Shown in pieces: positions 17,489 to 25,681 of a DNA stretch of 64,000 nt. This DNA comes from Dethiothermospora halolimnae (GTDB taxonomy: Bacteria; Bacillota; Clostridia; Tissierellales; VENL01). The notes below the pieces were generated by a model. It made no database searches, had not been told where the DNA came from, and saw nothing but the letters and a program-made list of their open reading frames with translations. The stretch lies in NCBI RefSeq assembly GCF_037577855.1, contig NZ_JBAKFX010000001.1, positions 107,148-171,147 of the forward strand, given 5' to 3'. The number at the start of each line of letters is the position of its first letter. Position 1 is the first letter of the stretch. The position numbers and the translations under genes were made by a program.

Positions 17489-18916
17489 ATGGTATCTTTT
17501 TTAATTTCTATAGTCGTACTTATATTAGGTTATTTCACCTATGGTAAATTTGTGGAAAAGGTTTTCGGTGTAGAGGAAAATAGGCCTACTCCTGCCAAAA
17601 CTATGAATGATGGAGTTGACTTTATCGAGTTAAGTTGGCCTAGAATATTTTTAATTCAATTTCTTAATATAGCAGGTCTAGGTCCTATATTTGGTGCTAT
17701 AATGGGGGCTTTATTTGGTCCAACTGCTTTTTTATGGATAGTCTTTGGTAGTATATTTGCAGGAGGAGTTCACGATTATTTCTCAGGTATGTTATCAATG
17801 AGACATGAAGGTAAGAGTATCTCAGAAATTGTTGGTATTTATTTAGGAGATAATGCTAAAAAAGTTATGAGGATTTTTTCTGTACTTCTATTAATTCTTG
17901 TTGGTACAGTATTTATGACTGGGCCAGCTAATCTTTTATCTGACTTAGATCTTGGTGGATTAAATAGTGTAAATATGTGGCTAGGAATTATAATAGTTTA
18001 TTATTTCTTAGCAACCATATTACCTGTAGATAAAATTATAGGTAAAATCTATCCTCTATTTGGATCAGCTTTACTTATTATGGCTGTAGGAATCGCCAGT
18101 ATGTTAATTATAAATGGCTATGACATACCAGAAATTACTCTATCTAATATGCATCCTAAAGAATTGCCTATATGGCCTATGTTATTTGTTACAATAGCCT
18201 GTGGTGCAATAAGTGGTTTCCATGCAACCCAATCCCCTATGATGGCAAGATGTCTTTCAAATGAAAAATATGGTCGAAAGGTTTTCTATGGCTCCATGAT
18301 TGCAGAGGGTATTATAGCTCTTATTTGGGCAGCTGCAGCTATGACTTTCTTTGATGGAGGTATATTAGGATTGAGTGAAGCTGTAGATAGCGGTGGTGCA
18401 GCTACCGTTGTAAACACAATATCCAGTAGTTTACTTGGTAAAGTTGGTGGTATATTAGCTATGTTTGGAGTTATAGCAGCTCCTATAACTTCAGGAGATA
18501 CAGCCTTTAGAAGTGCTCGTCTTGCTATTTCAGATGCTGTTGGAGTTAAACAAGCTAAAATAAAAAACAGATTACTTTTAGCTGCTCCTATATTTGCTGT
18601 TGGTTTCCTATTAACTAGAATAGACTTTAGTATTATTTGGAGATATTTTGCTTGGTCTAACCAAACCCTTGCAACTATAGTACTTTGGGCAACTGCTGCA
18701 TATCTTATTAAAAATAAAAAATTACACTGGATTGCTACTATACCGGCTACCTTTATGACCGGGGTTAGTATAACCTATATATTACAATCTCCAGAAGGTT
18801 TTAGTTTATCAACAGTTATTTCATACCCGGTGGGTATAATAGCTTCAGTATTAATTTTATTATTATTTTTCAAAAAATTTAATGATAAATCTAATTTAGA
18901 TAAAATAAAAGTATAA
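17489..18916 (+). CDS. cstA: Carbon starvation protein CstA family transporter
   Basis: This 475-residue membrane protein has about 13-14 hydrophobic segments and the family blocks QFLNIAGLGPIFGAIMGALFGP and FHATQSPMMARCLSNEKYGR. It is shorter than the roughly 700-residue enterobacterial CstA, as is common in Firmicutes. The family takes up pyruvate and/or peptides. Its place directly after lytST suggests that the kinase senses the substrate and induces the transporter; this is inferred from known LytTR/CstA couples. AAAGGGAGG lies eight bases before the ATG. A strong terminator overlaps the stop codon. Confidence 0.9.
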   Translation: MVSFLISIVVLILGYFTYGKFVEKVFGVEENRPTPAKTMNDGVDFIELSWPRIFLIQFLNIAGLGPIFGAIMGALFGPTAFLWIVFGSIFAGGVHDYFSGMLSMRHEGKSISEIVGIYLGDNAKKVMRIFSVLLLILVGTVFMTGPANLLSDLDLGGLNSVNMWLGIIIVYYFLATILPVDKIIGKIYPLFGSALLIMAVGIASMLIINGYDIPEITLSNMHPKELPIWPMLFVTIACGAISGFHATQSPMMARCLSNEKYGRKVFYGSMIAEGIIALIWAAAAMTFFDGGILGLSEAVDSGGAATVVNTISSSLLGKVGGILAMFGVIAAPITSGDTAFRSARLAISDAVGVKQAKIKNRLLLAAPIFAVGFLLTRIDFSIIWRYFAWSNQTLATIVLWATAAYLIKNKKLHWIATIPATFMTGVSITYILQSPEGFSLSTVISYPVGIIASVLILLLFFKKFNDKSNLDKIKV

Positions 18917-18950
18917 GGAAAGGGCAAAAGCCCTTTCCTTATACTTTTAT
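18907..18950. terminator. Strong terminator after cstA
   Basis: A 19-bp perfect stem (AAAAGTATAAGGAAAGGGC and its complement) around AAAA includes the cstA stop codon. It can also terminate the convergent DUF3343 gene, since A and T tracts flank both sides. Confidence 0.8.
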
Positions 18951-18960
18951 TTTAGTTCTA

Positions 18961-19239
18961 TTATTTTTTCACAAATTTAGAAAACCAACTTTTCTTTTCT
19001 TCCTTTTTTATTTTATATGGCTTATCTATTTCAATATGTTTTTCTTTACATATATTTAGTACTTTGTTCCAATTATTACAATCAAATCTCCCAGCGGTAC
19101 CACAGCTGGAACTAATCTGCCTAGGTACTGGCATTAATTTCACTTCTATATTTTGTTTTTTTAATTCCTTTTCAAATATTAACCCATGATGGGTGCTATG
19201 AAATGTCATAACACAATAGTTTTTATCCAAATATATCAC
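18961..19239 (-). CDS. DUF3343 protein (putative Se/S carrier-like), copy 1
   Basis: This 92-residue protein has the DUF3343 pattern: an N-terminal TFHSTHHGLIFEKELKK, then VKLMPVPRQISSSCGTAGRF with a conserved cysteine. The C-terminus is lysine-rich. Comparative genomics associates the family with selenium use and with YedE/TusA-like proteins; the biochemical role is not proven. It follows the TusA-like gene with no gap and is the last gene of the yedE operon. A second DUF3343 gene lies at 21531. Confidence 0.8.
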   Translation of the reverse strand: MIYLDKNYCVMTFHSTHHGLIFEKELKKQNIEVKLMPVPRQISSSCGTAGRFDCNNWNKVLNICKEKHIEIDKPYKIKKEEKKSWFSKFVKK

Positions 19240-19452
19240 CTATTTCTTAATGGCTAAAGAATAGTCACCTTCTCGTTCTTGTACATCTACCTTAAAGCCC
19301 TTATTTTCTACAAACCTTTTTATATTTTCCACTGCTACCATAGTATCAACCATTACTTCTATTGTATCTCCCTTATAATTTTCCACTGCATTTTTTGTCA
19401 TTATAACCGGCTCTGGACAGGATCTTCCCCTAGCATCTACTAAATTAGGCAT
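19240..19452 (-). CDS. TusA/SirA-like sulfurtransferase (YedF type)
   Basis: This 70-residue protein has the TusA-fold signature DARGRSCPEPVIMTKNAV, with the sulfur- or selenium-carrying Cys12 in CPEP. Small proteins of this type relay persulfide or selenide between transporters and biosynthetic enzymes. Its gene overlaps yedE by eight bases upstream and abuts the DUF3343 gene downstream. That order (transporter, carrier, DUF3343) is the reason to call this a selenium/sulfur delivery module. Confidence 0.88.
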   Translation of the reverse strand: MPNLVDARGRSCPEPVIMTKNAVENYKGDTIEVMVDTMVAVENIKRFVENKGFKVDVQEREGDYSLAIKK

Positions 19453-20548
19453 TTGACACCCCTCCTTTATTTAGCTTCAATTTCCTTTCTTTATTAACAC
19501 CATATACAACTGAAGTAGCTATAACTAAAACAACTACTAAACCTATTATAACCGCTATTTTACCGTTATTTGGAACTCCCTTAGGACTTGCCGCTAAACC
19601 AAAGTTATGGGCAAAGGCTGCACCTATTATGAAGCCAAATATGGTTATAACTGAATCGGTATTTCCTTCCCCTGCAAGTATTGTCTGTCTTAGGGGACAA
19701 CCACCTAATAATACCGCTGTAAGTCCAGTTAATGTCATCCCTAAAAAGTTCCAGATGTGATCATTATGGGCAACTGGCTGACCTTCAAAACCAACCTTCA
19801 TTGCATCAAAATTAAATATAAGATTTCCTATAAGGGCGAAGACAAATATCCCTAAAAGTCCCCACATAAAGTGGAAGTCCTTAATTAAAAATGCATCCCT
19901 AAATCCCCCTGCTGTGCAAAGTCTAGTTCTTTGTAATGCTCCCCCTATTACAATACCTGAAATAAGTGATAAAGCTATAGGTGCTGCCATAGCTCCCGGT
20001 CCTTTGTCACTAAAGAATATAAAACTTGGTGCAATAACTAAAAATATTAAAAGAACTAATGCTATAGCAGGCATGGTATAACCTGCTACTTCAGGTTGTT
20101 TTGTACTTCTTCCCAGTGTAAAACCCTTCTTTAAAAATTGTATACCTACTATCACTCCAACAACATATCCAAAAAGTCCAACTAATGCATTTAGATCTCC
20201 CCCTGCTAGTCTTAATATCATCCTTAAAGGACATCCTAAAAATACTAATGCCCCTATTACTAGGAAAATGGCCATAATAAATCTTATTATAGGCGAGGAA
20301 CCTCCCGTTGGTTTAAACTCTCCCTTAATCTTTGCAATAATAAAGGCTCCAAAAACAAATCCAAGTATCTCTGGCCTTATGTACTGAACAACTGATGCCC
20401 TATGAAGTCCCAGTGCTCCTGTTATGTCCCTATAAAAACATACCACACATACTCCCATATTAGCTGGGTTACCTTTAAAAACTAATAATGCTGCTAATAA
20501 ACCTATAAGTCCTCCCGATGCTATAATTTTAACTTTGGCATTTTTCAA
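19445..20548 (-). CDS. yedE: YedE-family putative selenium transporter
   Basis: This 367-residue membrane protein has about nine to ten hydrophobic segments with internally repeated YeeE/YedE elements: GNPANMGVCVVCFYRDITGA, LGCPLRMILRLAGGDLNAL, TRLCTAGGFRDAF and LLGGCPLRQTILAGEGN. The Cys residues in these loops are the family's likely thiol relay sites. YeeE homologues import thiosulfate; the YedE branch is linked to selenium by gene neighbourhood. The start is TTG with GGAGGG six bases before it. The gene leads an operon with a TusA-like and a DUF3343 gene. Confidence 0.88.
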   Translation of the reverse strand: MKNAKVKIIASGGLIGLLAALLVFKGNPANMGVCVVCFYRDITGALGLHRASVVQYIRPEILGFVFGAFIIAKIKGEFKPTGGSSPIIRFIMAIFLVIGALVFLGCPLRMILRLAGGDLNALVGLFGYVVGVIVGIQFLKKGFTLGRSTKQPEVAGYTMPAIALVLLIFLVIAPSFIFFSDKGPGAMAAPIALSLISGIVIGGALQRTRLCTAGGFRDAFLIKDFHFMWGLLGIFVFALIGNLIFNFDAMKVGFEGQPVAHNDHIWNFLGMTLTGLTAVLLGGCPLRQTILAGEGNTDSVITIFGFIIGAAFAHNFGLAASPKGVPNNGKIAVIIGLVVVLVIATSVVYGVNKERKLKLNKGGVSNA

Positions 20549-20664
20549 TATTATCCCTCCATTCCTTTATTTACTCCATATAAATTATATTAGAAATAAT
20601 GGGAATATTATAATTGTTTTTTTCTATCATATGCCATAAACCTATAGATTAATTTTATTAATGA

Positions 20665-20689
20665 GTTGGGGGATTACGAATCTCACAAC
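20665..20689 (+). repeat. Dispersed 25-bp palindrome, degenerate copy
   Basis: The 5' arm GTTGGGGGATT and loop ACG are intact, but the 3' arm reads AATCTCACAAC, so two pairs are lost. It is followed by the common tail AACTA. It lies between yedE and the activase gene. Confidence 0.8.
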
Positions 20690-20710
20690 AACTAACTTGT
20701 ACTTTTTATT

Positions 20711-20760
20711 TAAAATAAAGAAATAGAGACCTAGATCTCTAGGTCCCTACTTCTTTATTT
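20711..20760. terminator. Terminator of the activase/double-cubane operon
   Basis: An approximately 22-bp stem (AAAATAAAGAA, then TAGGGACCTAGA on the minus strand) overlaps the stop of the activase gene and ends in a T-rich tract. The arms are nearly symmetric, so it may work in both directions. Confidence 0.7.
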
Positions 20761-21517
20761 TACTCCATCCTATTACTGCCGCTCCCAGTGCTCCTATTAT
20801 TTGAGTATTTGGGGCAGTATATATCTTTTTATTTATTTTATCTTCTATTAACCTTTTTATCTCTTTACTTTTAGCTACTCCTCCTGTAAAGGCTATCTCA
20901 TCTATTATTGATACTTTACTTAACATGGTAGTAGCTTTATTTGCAACTGATTCCACAATACCAGCAGCAACCGATTCTTTTTTAGTTCCCTTTGCAAGGG
21001 TGCTTACTATTTCTGATTCAGCAAATACTGTACACATACTAGATATGGTTTCAGGCTTTGCACCCTTTGCCATAGTGTCTAGTTCTGTTATATCAGAGCC
21101 TAATAAGTTTGACATAACTTGGAGAAACCGACCTGTTCCTGCAGCACATTTATCATTCATAAAAAAGTCACATACATTTCCATCATCATCTAGGCTTATT
21201 ACCTTACTATCTTGGCCCCCTATATCTATTATAGTTCTAATATCACCATTTAAATAGTGGGCCCCCCTTCCATGACATGTTATTTCTGTAACTGTTTTAT
21301 CCGCGAAATCCATAGATACCCTTCCATAGCCTGTACCTATTACTTTTTTTACTTCATCTTCTTTTATTTTTGATTCCTCTATTAACCTATTATAAACTTC
21401 CTTTGATGCATTTTTAGGACTCCAACCTGTGGGAATAACTATTTCCTTTACTATGTTACCATTAAAAAGTACTCCCTTAGTGGCTACTGAACCAGTATCT
21501 ATACCTATAGAATACAA
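20747..21517 (-). CDS. Acyl-CoA dehydratase activase-like ATPase (double-cubane reductase component)
   Basis: This 256-residue protein belongs to the BadF/BadG/BcrA/BcrD ATPase family. It has the ASKHA phosphate loop GIDTGSVATKGVLF, the motif DIGGQDSKVI, and the two cysteines (Cys124 in NDKCAAGTGRF and Cys162 in SSMCTVF) that bind one [4Fe-4S] cluster between the subunits of a homodimer. Such proteins use ATP hydrolysis to push electrons to very low potential in a partner. The partner is probably the double-cubane protein encoded two genes upstream. The start is TTG, preceded by AAGGAGG. Confidence 0.88.
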   Translation of the reverse strand: MYSIGIDTGSVATKGVLFNGNIVKEIVIPTGWSPKNASKEVYNRLIEESKIKEDEVKKVIGTGYGRVSMDFADKTVTEITCHGRGAHYLNGDIRTIIDIGGQDSKVISLDDDGNVCDFFMNDKCAAGTGRFLQVMSNLLGSDITELDTMAKGAKPETISSMCTVFAESEIVSTLAKGTKKESVAAGIVESVANKATTMLSKVSIIDEIAFTGGVAKSKEIKRLIEDKINKKIYTAPNTQIIGALGAAVIGWSKIKK

Positions 21518-21530
21518 TTACATTTCCTCC

Positions 21531-21788
21531 TTAACCGAACCAATTTCTCTTTTTTCTCTTTATAGTGTGTATCCCTTCTGTTTTTATATCGGGATTACTA
21601 TCTATTAATTTCTCAACATTTACTTTATCATTGGGGTCTATCATTATAGATATCCCACAACATGTACTTAACTGTCTTGGAGTTGGTACTATAGTATACT
21701 TTATATTTTCATCCTTTAATACCTTCTCCAGTGCCAACCCATCATTATGGGATGGAAAAAGTACATAGCTATTTAATTTAGTATCCAT
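21531..21788 (-). CDS. DUF3343 protein, copy 2
   Basis: This 85-residue paralogue of the protein at 18961 has FPSHNDGLALEKVLKDENI and the conserved VPTPRQLSTCCGISIMID, with two adjacent cysteines where copy 1 has SSSCG. It sits between the double-cubane-protein gene and its activase, eight and thirteen bases away, so it is part of that operon. The placement suggests a role in electron or chalcogen transfer with the reductase; this is inference. Confidence 0.8.
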   Translation of the reverse strand: MDTKLNSYVLFPSHNDGLALEKVLKDENIKYTIVPTPRQLSTCCGISIMIDPNDKVNVEKLIDSNPDIKTEGIHTIKRKKRNWFG

Positions 21789-21796
21789 TTTATCAC

Positions 21797-23104
21797 CTAT
21801 TTTGTAGTTGCTACTTCTTCTTTGCTTTTATTATTTTCTATCATTTCAAAGAAAGCCTCAAGTCTTGTTGTTATTTGTCCTGCATCCTGAAGACTATAAT
21901 CACTTTCTATCATCATAACAGGAATACCCTCTTTTTCTAGAGCTTCCTTAACCTTTTTATATTCAACAGCATAGGTATGACAGAAGGATAATGAGTTATA
22001 TATAACTCCATCGGCATTATATTCTTTATATAGCCTTACTATATCATCTATTCTTCCCTCATTAGGGGTAAAACAGGCACAATTTATTCCTAGATATCTC
22101 TCTGATAAAGCTTCCATCTGGCCATCTAATGTTTCCCTATTCTCATCAACTAATCCTTCAAGAACCCTTGAGCCTGTACATGTCTCTTCACATACAACTG
22201 CTCCACCGTTTGACTCTATTAAATGATGTATCTTCCAGTTTGGAACTGCCATTGGTGTTCCCGTTATAAGTATTCTTGGTGTATCCTCTTTAAATACATT
22301 TACTCCTTCTTCTATTCTACGTTCTAATTCTTCGCAAACTTCTGTTGTTTTTTCAATAAATCTCTCTGTATCATCATAAAAGGATATTTGAGTTATTAAT
22401 AGTGCATCTTTACCACTTATAGGTAAGTTTAAGCTTTTTCTTGCATTATATAATCTTTGTAGTACTTTTCTTTTTTTATTTACTAATTTAATACTTTCAT
22501 CTAGTTTTTCCTTTGTAACCTCTTCCCCAGTTAACTTTTCAACTTCATCTTTATATATTTTCATTTCATCGGTCCAAGCATCTTTATCCTTTTTTCTTTT
22601 CATTTGAGGTAAATCCATAACATGCATTGGTACGTGTTCTTCTAATATCTCCCATGCTTTCTTCTTACCATCACATGTTGTTTCACCAACTAATAAATCA
22701 GCCGATTGGAAGTATGGACAGGTTCCACTGGTTTTAGCCCCTACCGATGCTTTTATTAACGGACACATATTTCTAGGTAAATATTTTTCTCCATCGGGTA
22801 TCCAGAAATCCGATCCCCCACATAAACCTATTCCCACGGCTCCTGCCGCCATAGTTATTTCATCGGGAACAAATATACAAAAACTTCCCACGACCTTTTT
22901 ACCATCATCCTTAAGTTCTGCTAACTCTTTTATTCTAAGACCATGTATCTCTGAAACTACAAAGTTAAAATAGTTCATTGACTCTGGTCTATTTTCTTGG
23001 GTTAAATAAATATCTCCATAAAATTCCGGTAATACCTCACATAATTTATCATGTTTTTCTAAATCCATATCTAATGATTCCCATAGTTCTCTATAATCTG
23101 CCAT
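21797..23104 (-). CDS. Double-cubane-cluster anaerobic reductase (2-hydroxyacyl-CoA dehydratase family)
   Basis: This 435-residue protein of the HgdB/FldB fold is most similar to the double-cubane-cluster proteins rather than to true dehydratase subunits. Cysteines in RNMCPLIKA (Cys114), TSGTCPYF (Cys129) and ETTCDGKKK (Cys144), plus later cysteines near LGINCACFTP and SLSFCHTY, can ligate the [8Fe-9S] cluster. Known members reduce small molecules such as acetylene or hydrazine in vitro; the physiological substrate is unknown. It is a single-subunit gene, followed by DUF3343 and an activase. GGGAGG precedes the ATG. Confidence 0.88.
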   Translation of the reverse strand: MADYRELWESLDMDLEKHDKLCEVLPEFYGDIYLTQENRPESMNYFNFVVSEIHGLRIKELAELKDDGKKVVGSFCIFVPDEITMAAGAVGIGLCGGSDFWIPDGEKYLPRNMCPLIKASVGAKTSGTCPYFQSADLLVGETTCDGKKKAWEILEEHVPMHVMDLPQMKRKKDKDAWTDEMKIYKDEVEKLTGEEVTKEKLDESIKLVNKKRKVLQRLYNARKSLNLPISGKDALLITQISFYDDTERFIEKTTEVCEELERRIEEGVNVFKEDTPRILITGTPMAVPNWKIHHLIESNGGAVVCEETCTGSRVLEGLVDENRETLDGQMEALSERYLGINCACFTPNEGRIDDIVRLYKEYNADGVIYNSLSFCHTYAVEYKKVKEALEKEGIPVMMIESDYSLQDAGQITTRLEAFFEMIENNKSKEEVATTK

Positions 23105-23170
23105 TTTAAAACCCTCCCATATATTATTTCTCTATTAAATTATAATATATTGAAGGATGGTTTAATATAT

Positions 23171-23220
23171 ATATAGATATAATCTATGGATATCGGACTT
23201 GATATTCGATATATCTATAT
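23171..23220. promoter_or_regulatory. Inverted repeat upstream of the double-cubane operon
   Basis: Perfect 11-base arms ATATAGATATA and TATATCTATAT are 28 bases apart, with further symmetric GATATC/GATATT words between them. It lies about 65-115 bases before the start codon. It could be an operator or a hairpin of the 5' leader. AT-richness raises the chance of coincidence. Confidence 0.3.
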
Positions 23221-23223
23221 TAA

Positions 23224-23248
23224 GTTAGGGGATTAGGAATCCTCCAAC
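23224..23248 (+). repeat. Dispersed 25-bp palindrome copy
   Basis: Arms GTTAGGGGATT and AATCCTCCAAC around AGG, followed by AACTA. Two positions differ from the consensus. It lies upstream of the double-cubane operon. Confidence 0.85.
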
Positions 23249-23358
23249 AACTACTTTATCTTCTTCGACCTTTACACCTGCTTTGCACTATCTTCTTTAA
23301 TATTTATACTATTCCCTTCTGTGCTCTGTAATTTGCACTTTGTCTTTACGTATAACAT

Positions 23359-23388
23359 AAAAGAAGAGATTGGGCATAGCCCAATCTC
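23359..23388 (-). terminator. Terminator of the peptide-binding protein gene
   Basis: GAGATTGGGC and GCCCAATCTC pair around TAT on the minus strand and are followed by TTCTTTT. It is about 35 bases after the stop codon. Confidence 0.7.
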
Positions 23389-23424
23389 CACCTTATTTAT
23401 TCTTTATTCTCTATTATTTATTCT

Positions 23425-25212
23425 TTAGTGTTGTAAAATGTATGCCCATTTCTTACCACTTGTAACTTGAAGTGGAAGTCTTACTATGTTTTTAACATAT
23501 GGTCTTTGAAGTAATCTTGATGCTCTGTATTGATATGGTTGTATAGCCATTTCATCAGTAACTAAGATTTTCTCAGCTGCAACCATTGCATCTATACGCT
23601 CTTTATCATCTGTTGTATTTTTAGCCTTTTGGATTAATTTATCATACTCGGCACTATTCCAACGGGTATCATTATTATTGTTTCCAGTTTCGAATAAATC
23701 CATAAATGTCATAGGATCATTGTAGTCACCAGTCCAGCCTGATGCACTTAATTCAAAGTCACCTTTATTCATTTGGTCTATTCTAACTTTCCAAGTAGCT
23801 TGGTCAACCTTGATATCGATTCCTAAGTTTTCTTTCCACATTTGTTGGTAAACTTGGGAATGCTTAACATAATAGTCCCCTTGACCAGTTAAATACTTAA
23901 ACTTATGGTTTCTAATATCTTCTTTAGATACTCCTAATTCTTCAGCAGCAGCATCCATTAAAGCTTCTATATCTTCTTTTGTAGCACCTGTAGCCACTGT
24001 TTTAAATATTTTTTCTCCAGCTATTTCACGGAATGTCTTTCCATCATATCCTGGTATCCCAGGTGGTACCCATGCATATGCAGTAGGTGCTAAACCTTTA
24101 GAAAGGGCCTCTGATATTTTTTGATCATTTACACCCATTCTTAAAGCTTTTCTAAAGCTTGGACTTCCACCAAACTTACTATCAACATTTATAAAACGAT
24201 AGTAACTTGATCCACCTGCTAATATTTGAATTTCATCTCTATACTTATCAATAAATTGTGATGGAACACCTATATAATCAAGTTGTCCAGTTTCATACAT
24301 ACCTACTTGTGTATTAGACTCCTTAACTATTGAAAATTCTACTTTATCTAATAGAACCGATTCTTTATCCCAATAGTTTTCATTTCTAGATAATATTACT
24401 TTTGAACCATGTCTCCATTCTGAAATAGTAAATGGTCCATTATAAGCCATATATTCTGGCTCAGAAGCATACTTGTCCCCATGCTTTTCAACTAAATCTT
24501 TTCTTGATGGGAAGAAAGTATAGTGTTGTAACTTACTTAAGAATGCTGGATCTGGCTTATCTAATTCAACCTTTAGTGTATGATCATCTACAGCTGTAAC
24601 TCCTACCTGTGAAAGATCACTTATTTCGCCCTTGAAATATTCTTCAGCATTTTTAATGTTATATAACATAACAGCATAGTCTGAAGCTAATTTAGGATCG
24701 ATAGCTCTTTTCCACGCATATTCAAAGTCTTTAGCAGTTGCAGGAACTCCATCTGACCATTTAGCTTCTCTTAGCTTAAAAGTATAAGTTTTACCATCTT
24801 CACTTATCTCCCAATCTTTAGCCATACCTGAACCTTTTTTAACCACACCAGTATGGTCAAGTCTTATTAAACCTTCTAAAGTATCATTGATTATAGTACC
24901 TGAAGTAGAGTCAGTGTTTAATTGTGGATCTAAACAAGGTGGCTCTTCTCCTAAGTTTACCTTAAGTACTTGCTCTTCCGCTAATTTGTCCTCAGATATA
25001 CTCTGTGTATCTGTAGTATATTCTTCTGTATTTGTATCCTTCTCTACATCGTTTTCTTTCTCATCATTATCACTTGTTTGATCCTTTGTGTCTTCGCTCT
25101 TAGCTGGAGTATCTTTTTCAGTAGTCTCCTCATCTGAGCCACAACCAACAAGTGCAAATGATGTAGCCACTACTAGTACTAGTAAAAGCACTAACCATTT
25201 GCTGTTTCTCAT
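23425..25212 (-). CDS. Oligopeptide ABC transporter substrate-binding lipoprotein (OppA/SBP family 5)
   Basis: This 595-residue lipoprotein has signal peptide residues 1-23 and a lipobox ending at Cys24 (LVGC). An unusually acidic, Thr/Glu/Asp-rich linker follows (about 27-75), then a family 5 solute-binding domain with DPQLNTDSTSGTIINDTLEGL and the long C-terminal lobe. It should bind peptides at the outer membrane face for an Opp/Dpp permease. No permease or ATPase genes are adjacent, so it either shares a transporter encoded elsewhere or acts as an orphan receptor. The start has AAGGAGGAG upstream. It is monocistronic, with a well-formed promoter and a 150-nt leader. Confidence 0.92.
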   Translation of the reverse strand: MRNSKWLVLLLVLVVATSFALVGCGSDEETTEKDTPAKSEDTKDQTSDNDEKENDVEKDTNTEEYTTDTQSISEDKLAEEQVLKVNLGEEPPCLDPQLNTDSTSGTIINDTLEGLIRLDHTGVVKKGSGMAKDWEISEDGKTYTFKLREAKWSDGVPATAKDFEYAWKRAIDPKLASDYAVMLYNIKNAEEYFKGEISDLSQVGVTAVDDHTLKVELDKPDPAFLSKLQHYTFFPSRKDLVEKHGDKYASEPEYMAYNGPFTISEWRHGSKVILSRNENYWDKESVLLDKVEFSIVKESNTQVGMYETGQLDYIGVPSQFIDKYRDEIQILAGGSSYYRFINVDSKFGGSPSFRKALRMGVNDQKISEALSKGLAPTAYAWVPPGIPGYDGKTFREIAGEKIFKTVATGATKEDIEALMDAAAEELGVSKEDIRNHKFKYLTGQGDYYVKHSQVYQQMWKENLGIDIKVDQATWKVRIDQMNKGDFELSASGWTGDYNDPMTFMDLFETGNNNNDTRWNSAEYDKLIQKAKNTTDDKERIDAMVAAEKILVTDEMAIQPYQYRASRLLQRPYVKNIVRLPLQVTSGKKWAYILQH

Positions 25213-25367
25213 TTAAACTCCTCCTTTATACCCTATGTATAAGTATTTGTTGTTAGTTTGTTATCTTCAAAGATTCTATAGCCTATTAAATTAATTCAAC
25301 TTTTATAAAAATTGAAAATATTTTATATATAAGCTAGTTCTAGTCCAGAAGATAACTTCTGAATAGT

Positions 25368-25396
25368 ATTATATCAGTTAAGAAATATTCGGTCAA
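25368..25396 (-). promoter_or_regulatory. Sigma-A promoter of the peptide-binding protein gene
   Basis: On the minus strand TTGACC and TATAAT are separated by exactly 17 bases. The start of transcription would be near 25361, leaving a leader of about 150 nt. The remaining gene-free interval up to 25654 is very AT-rich with nothing further recognised. Confidence 0.65.
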
Positions 25397-25654
25397 TTTT
25401 GTTACTTTTTTGTATACTTTAAGCTATTTTTGTTAATTATCTGTTATATTTCGGTTAATTTCAGCTAAATTTTATTATTTTTCTTTAATATTCTACATAT
25501 TTTTTAACTTCTATTCATATCTTTATTTATGGTATGTAATATTTATATAATAAATAATGCTATTTTGTTAGTTAGAATTAAATTTTTATTCATATTTTTC
25601 TTTTTTATTGCTAATTTAAGTAAAAAAACATGAAAGAGTAAAAATAAGTAAAAA

Positions 25655-25680
25655 AAATAAAAGGGAAATCCCTTTTATTT
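25655..25680 (-). terminator. Terminator of the GntR/ABC operon
   Basis: AAATAAAAGGGA and TCCCTTTTATTT form a 12-bp stem followed on the minus strand by a run of T residues. It begins two bases after the permease stop codon. Confidence 0.75.
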
Positions 25681-25681
25681 T

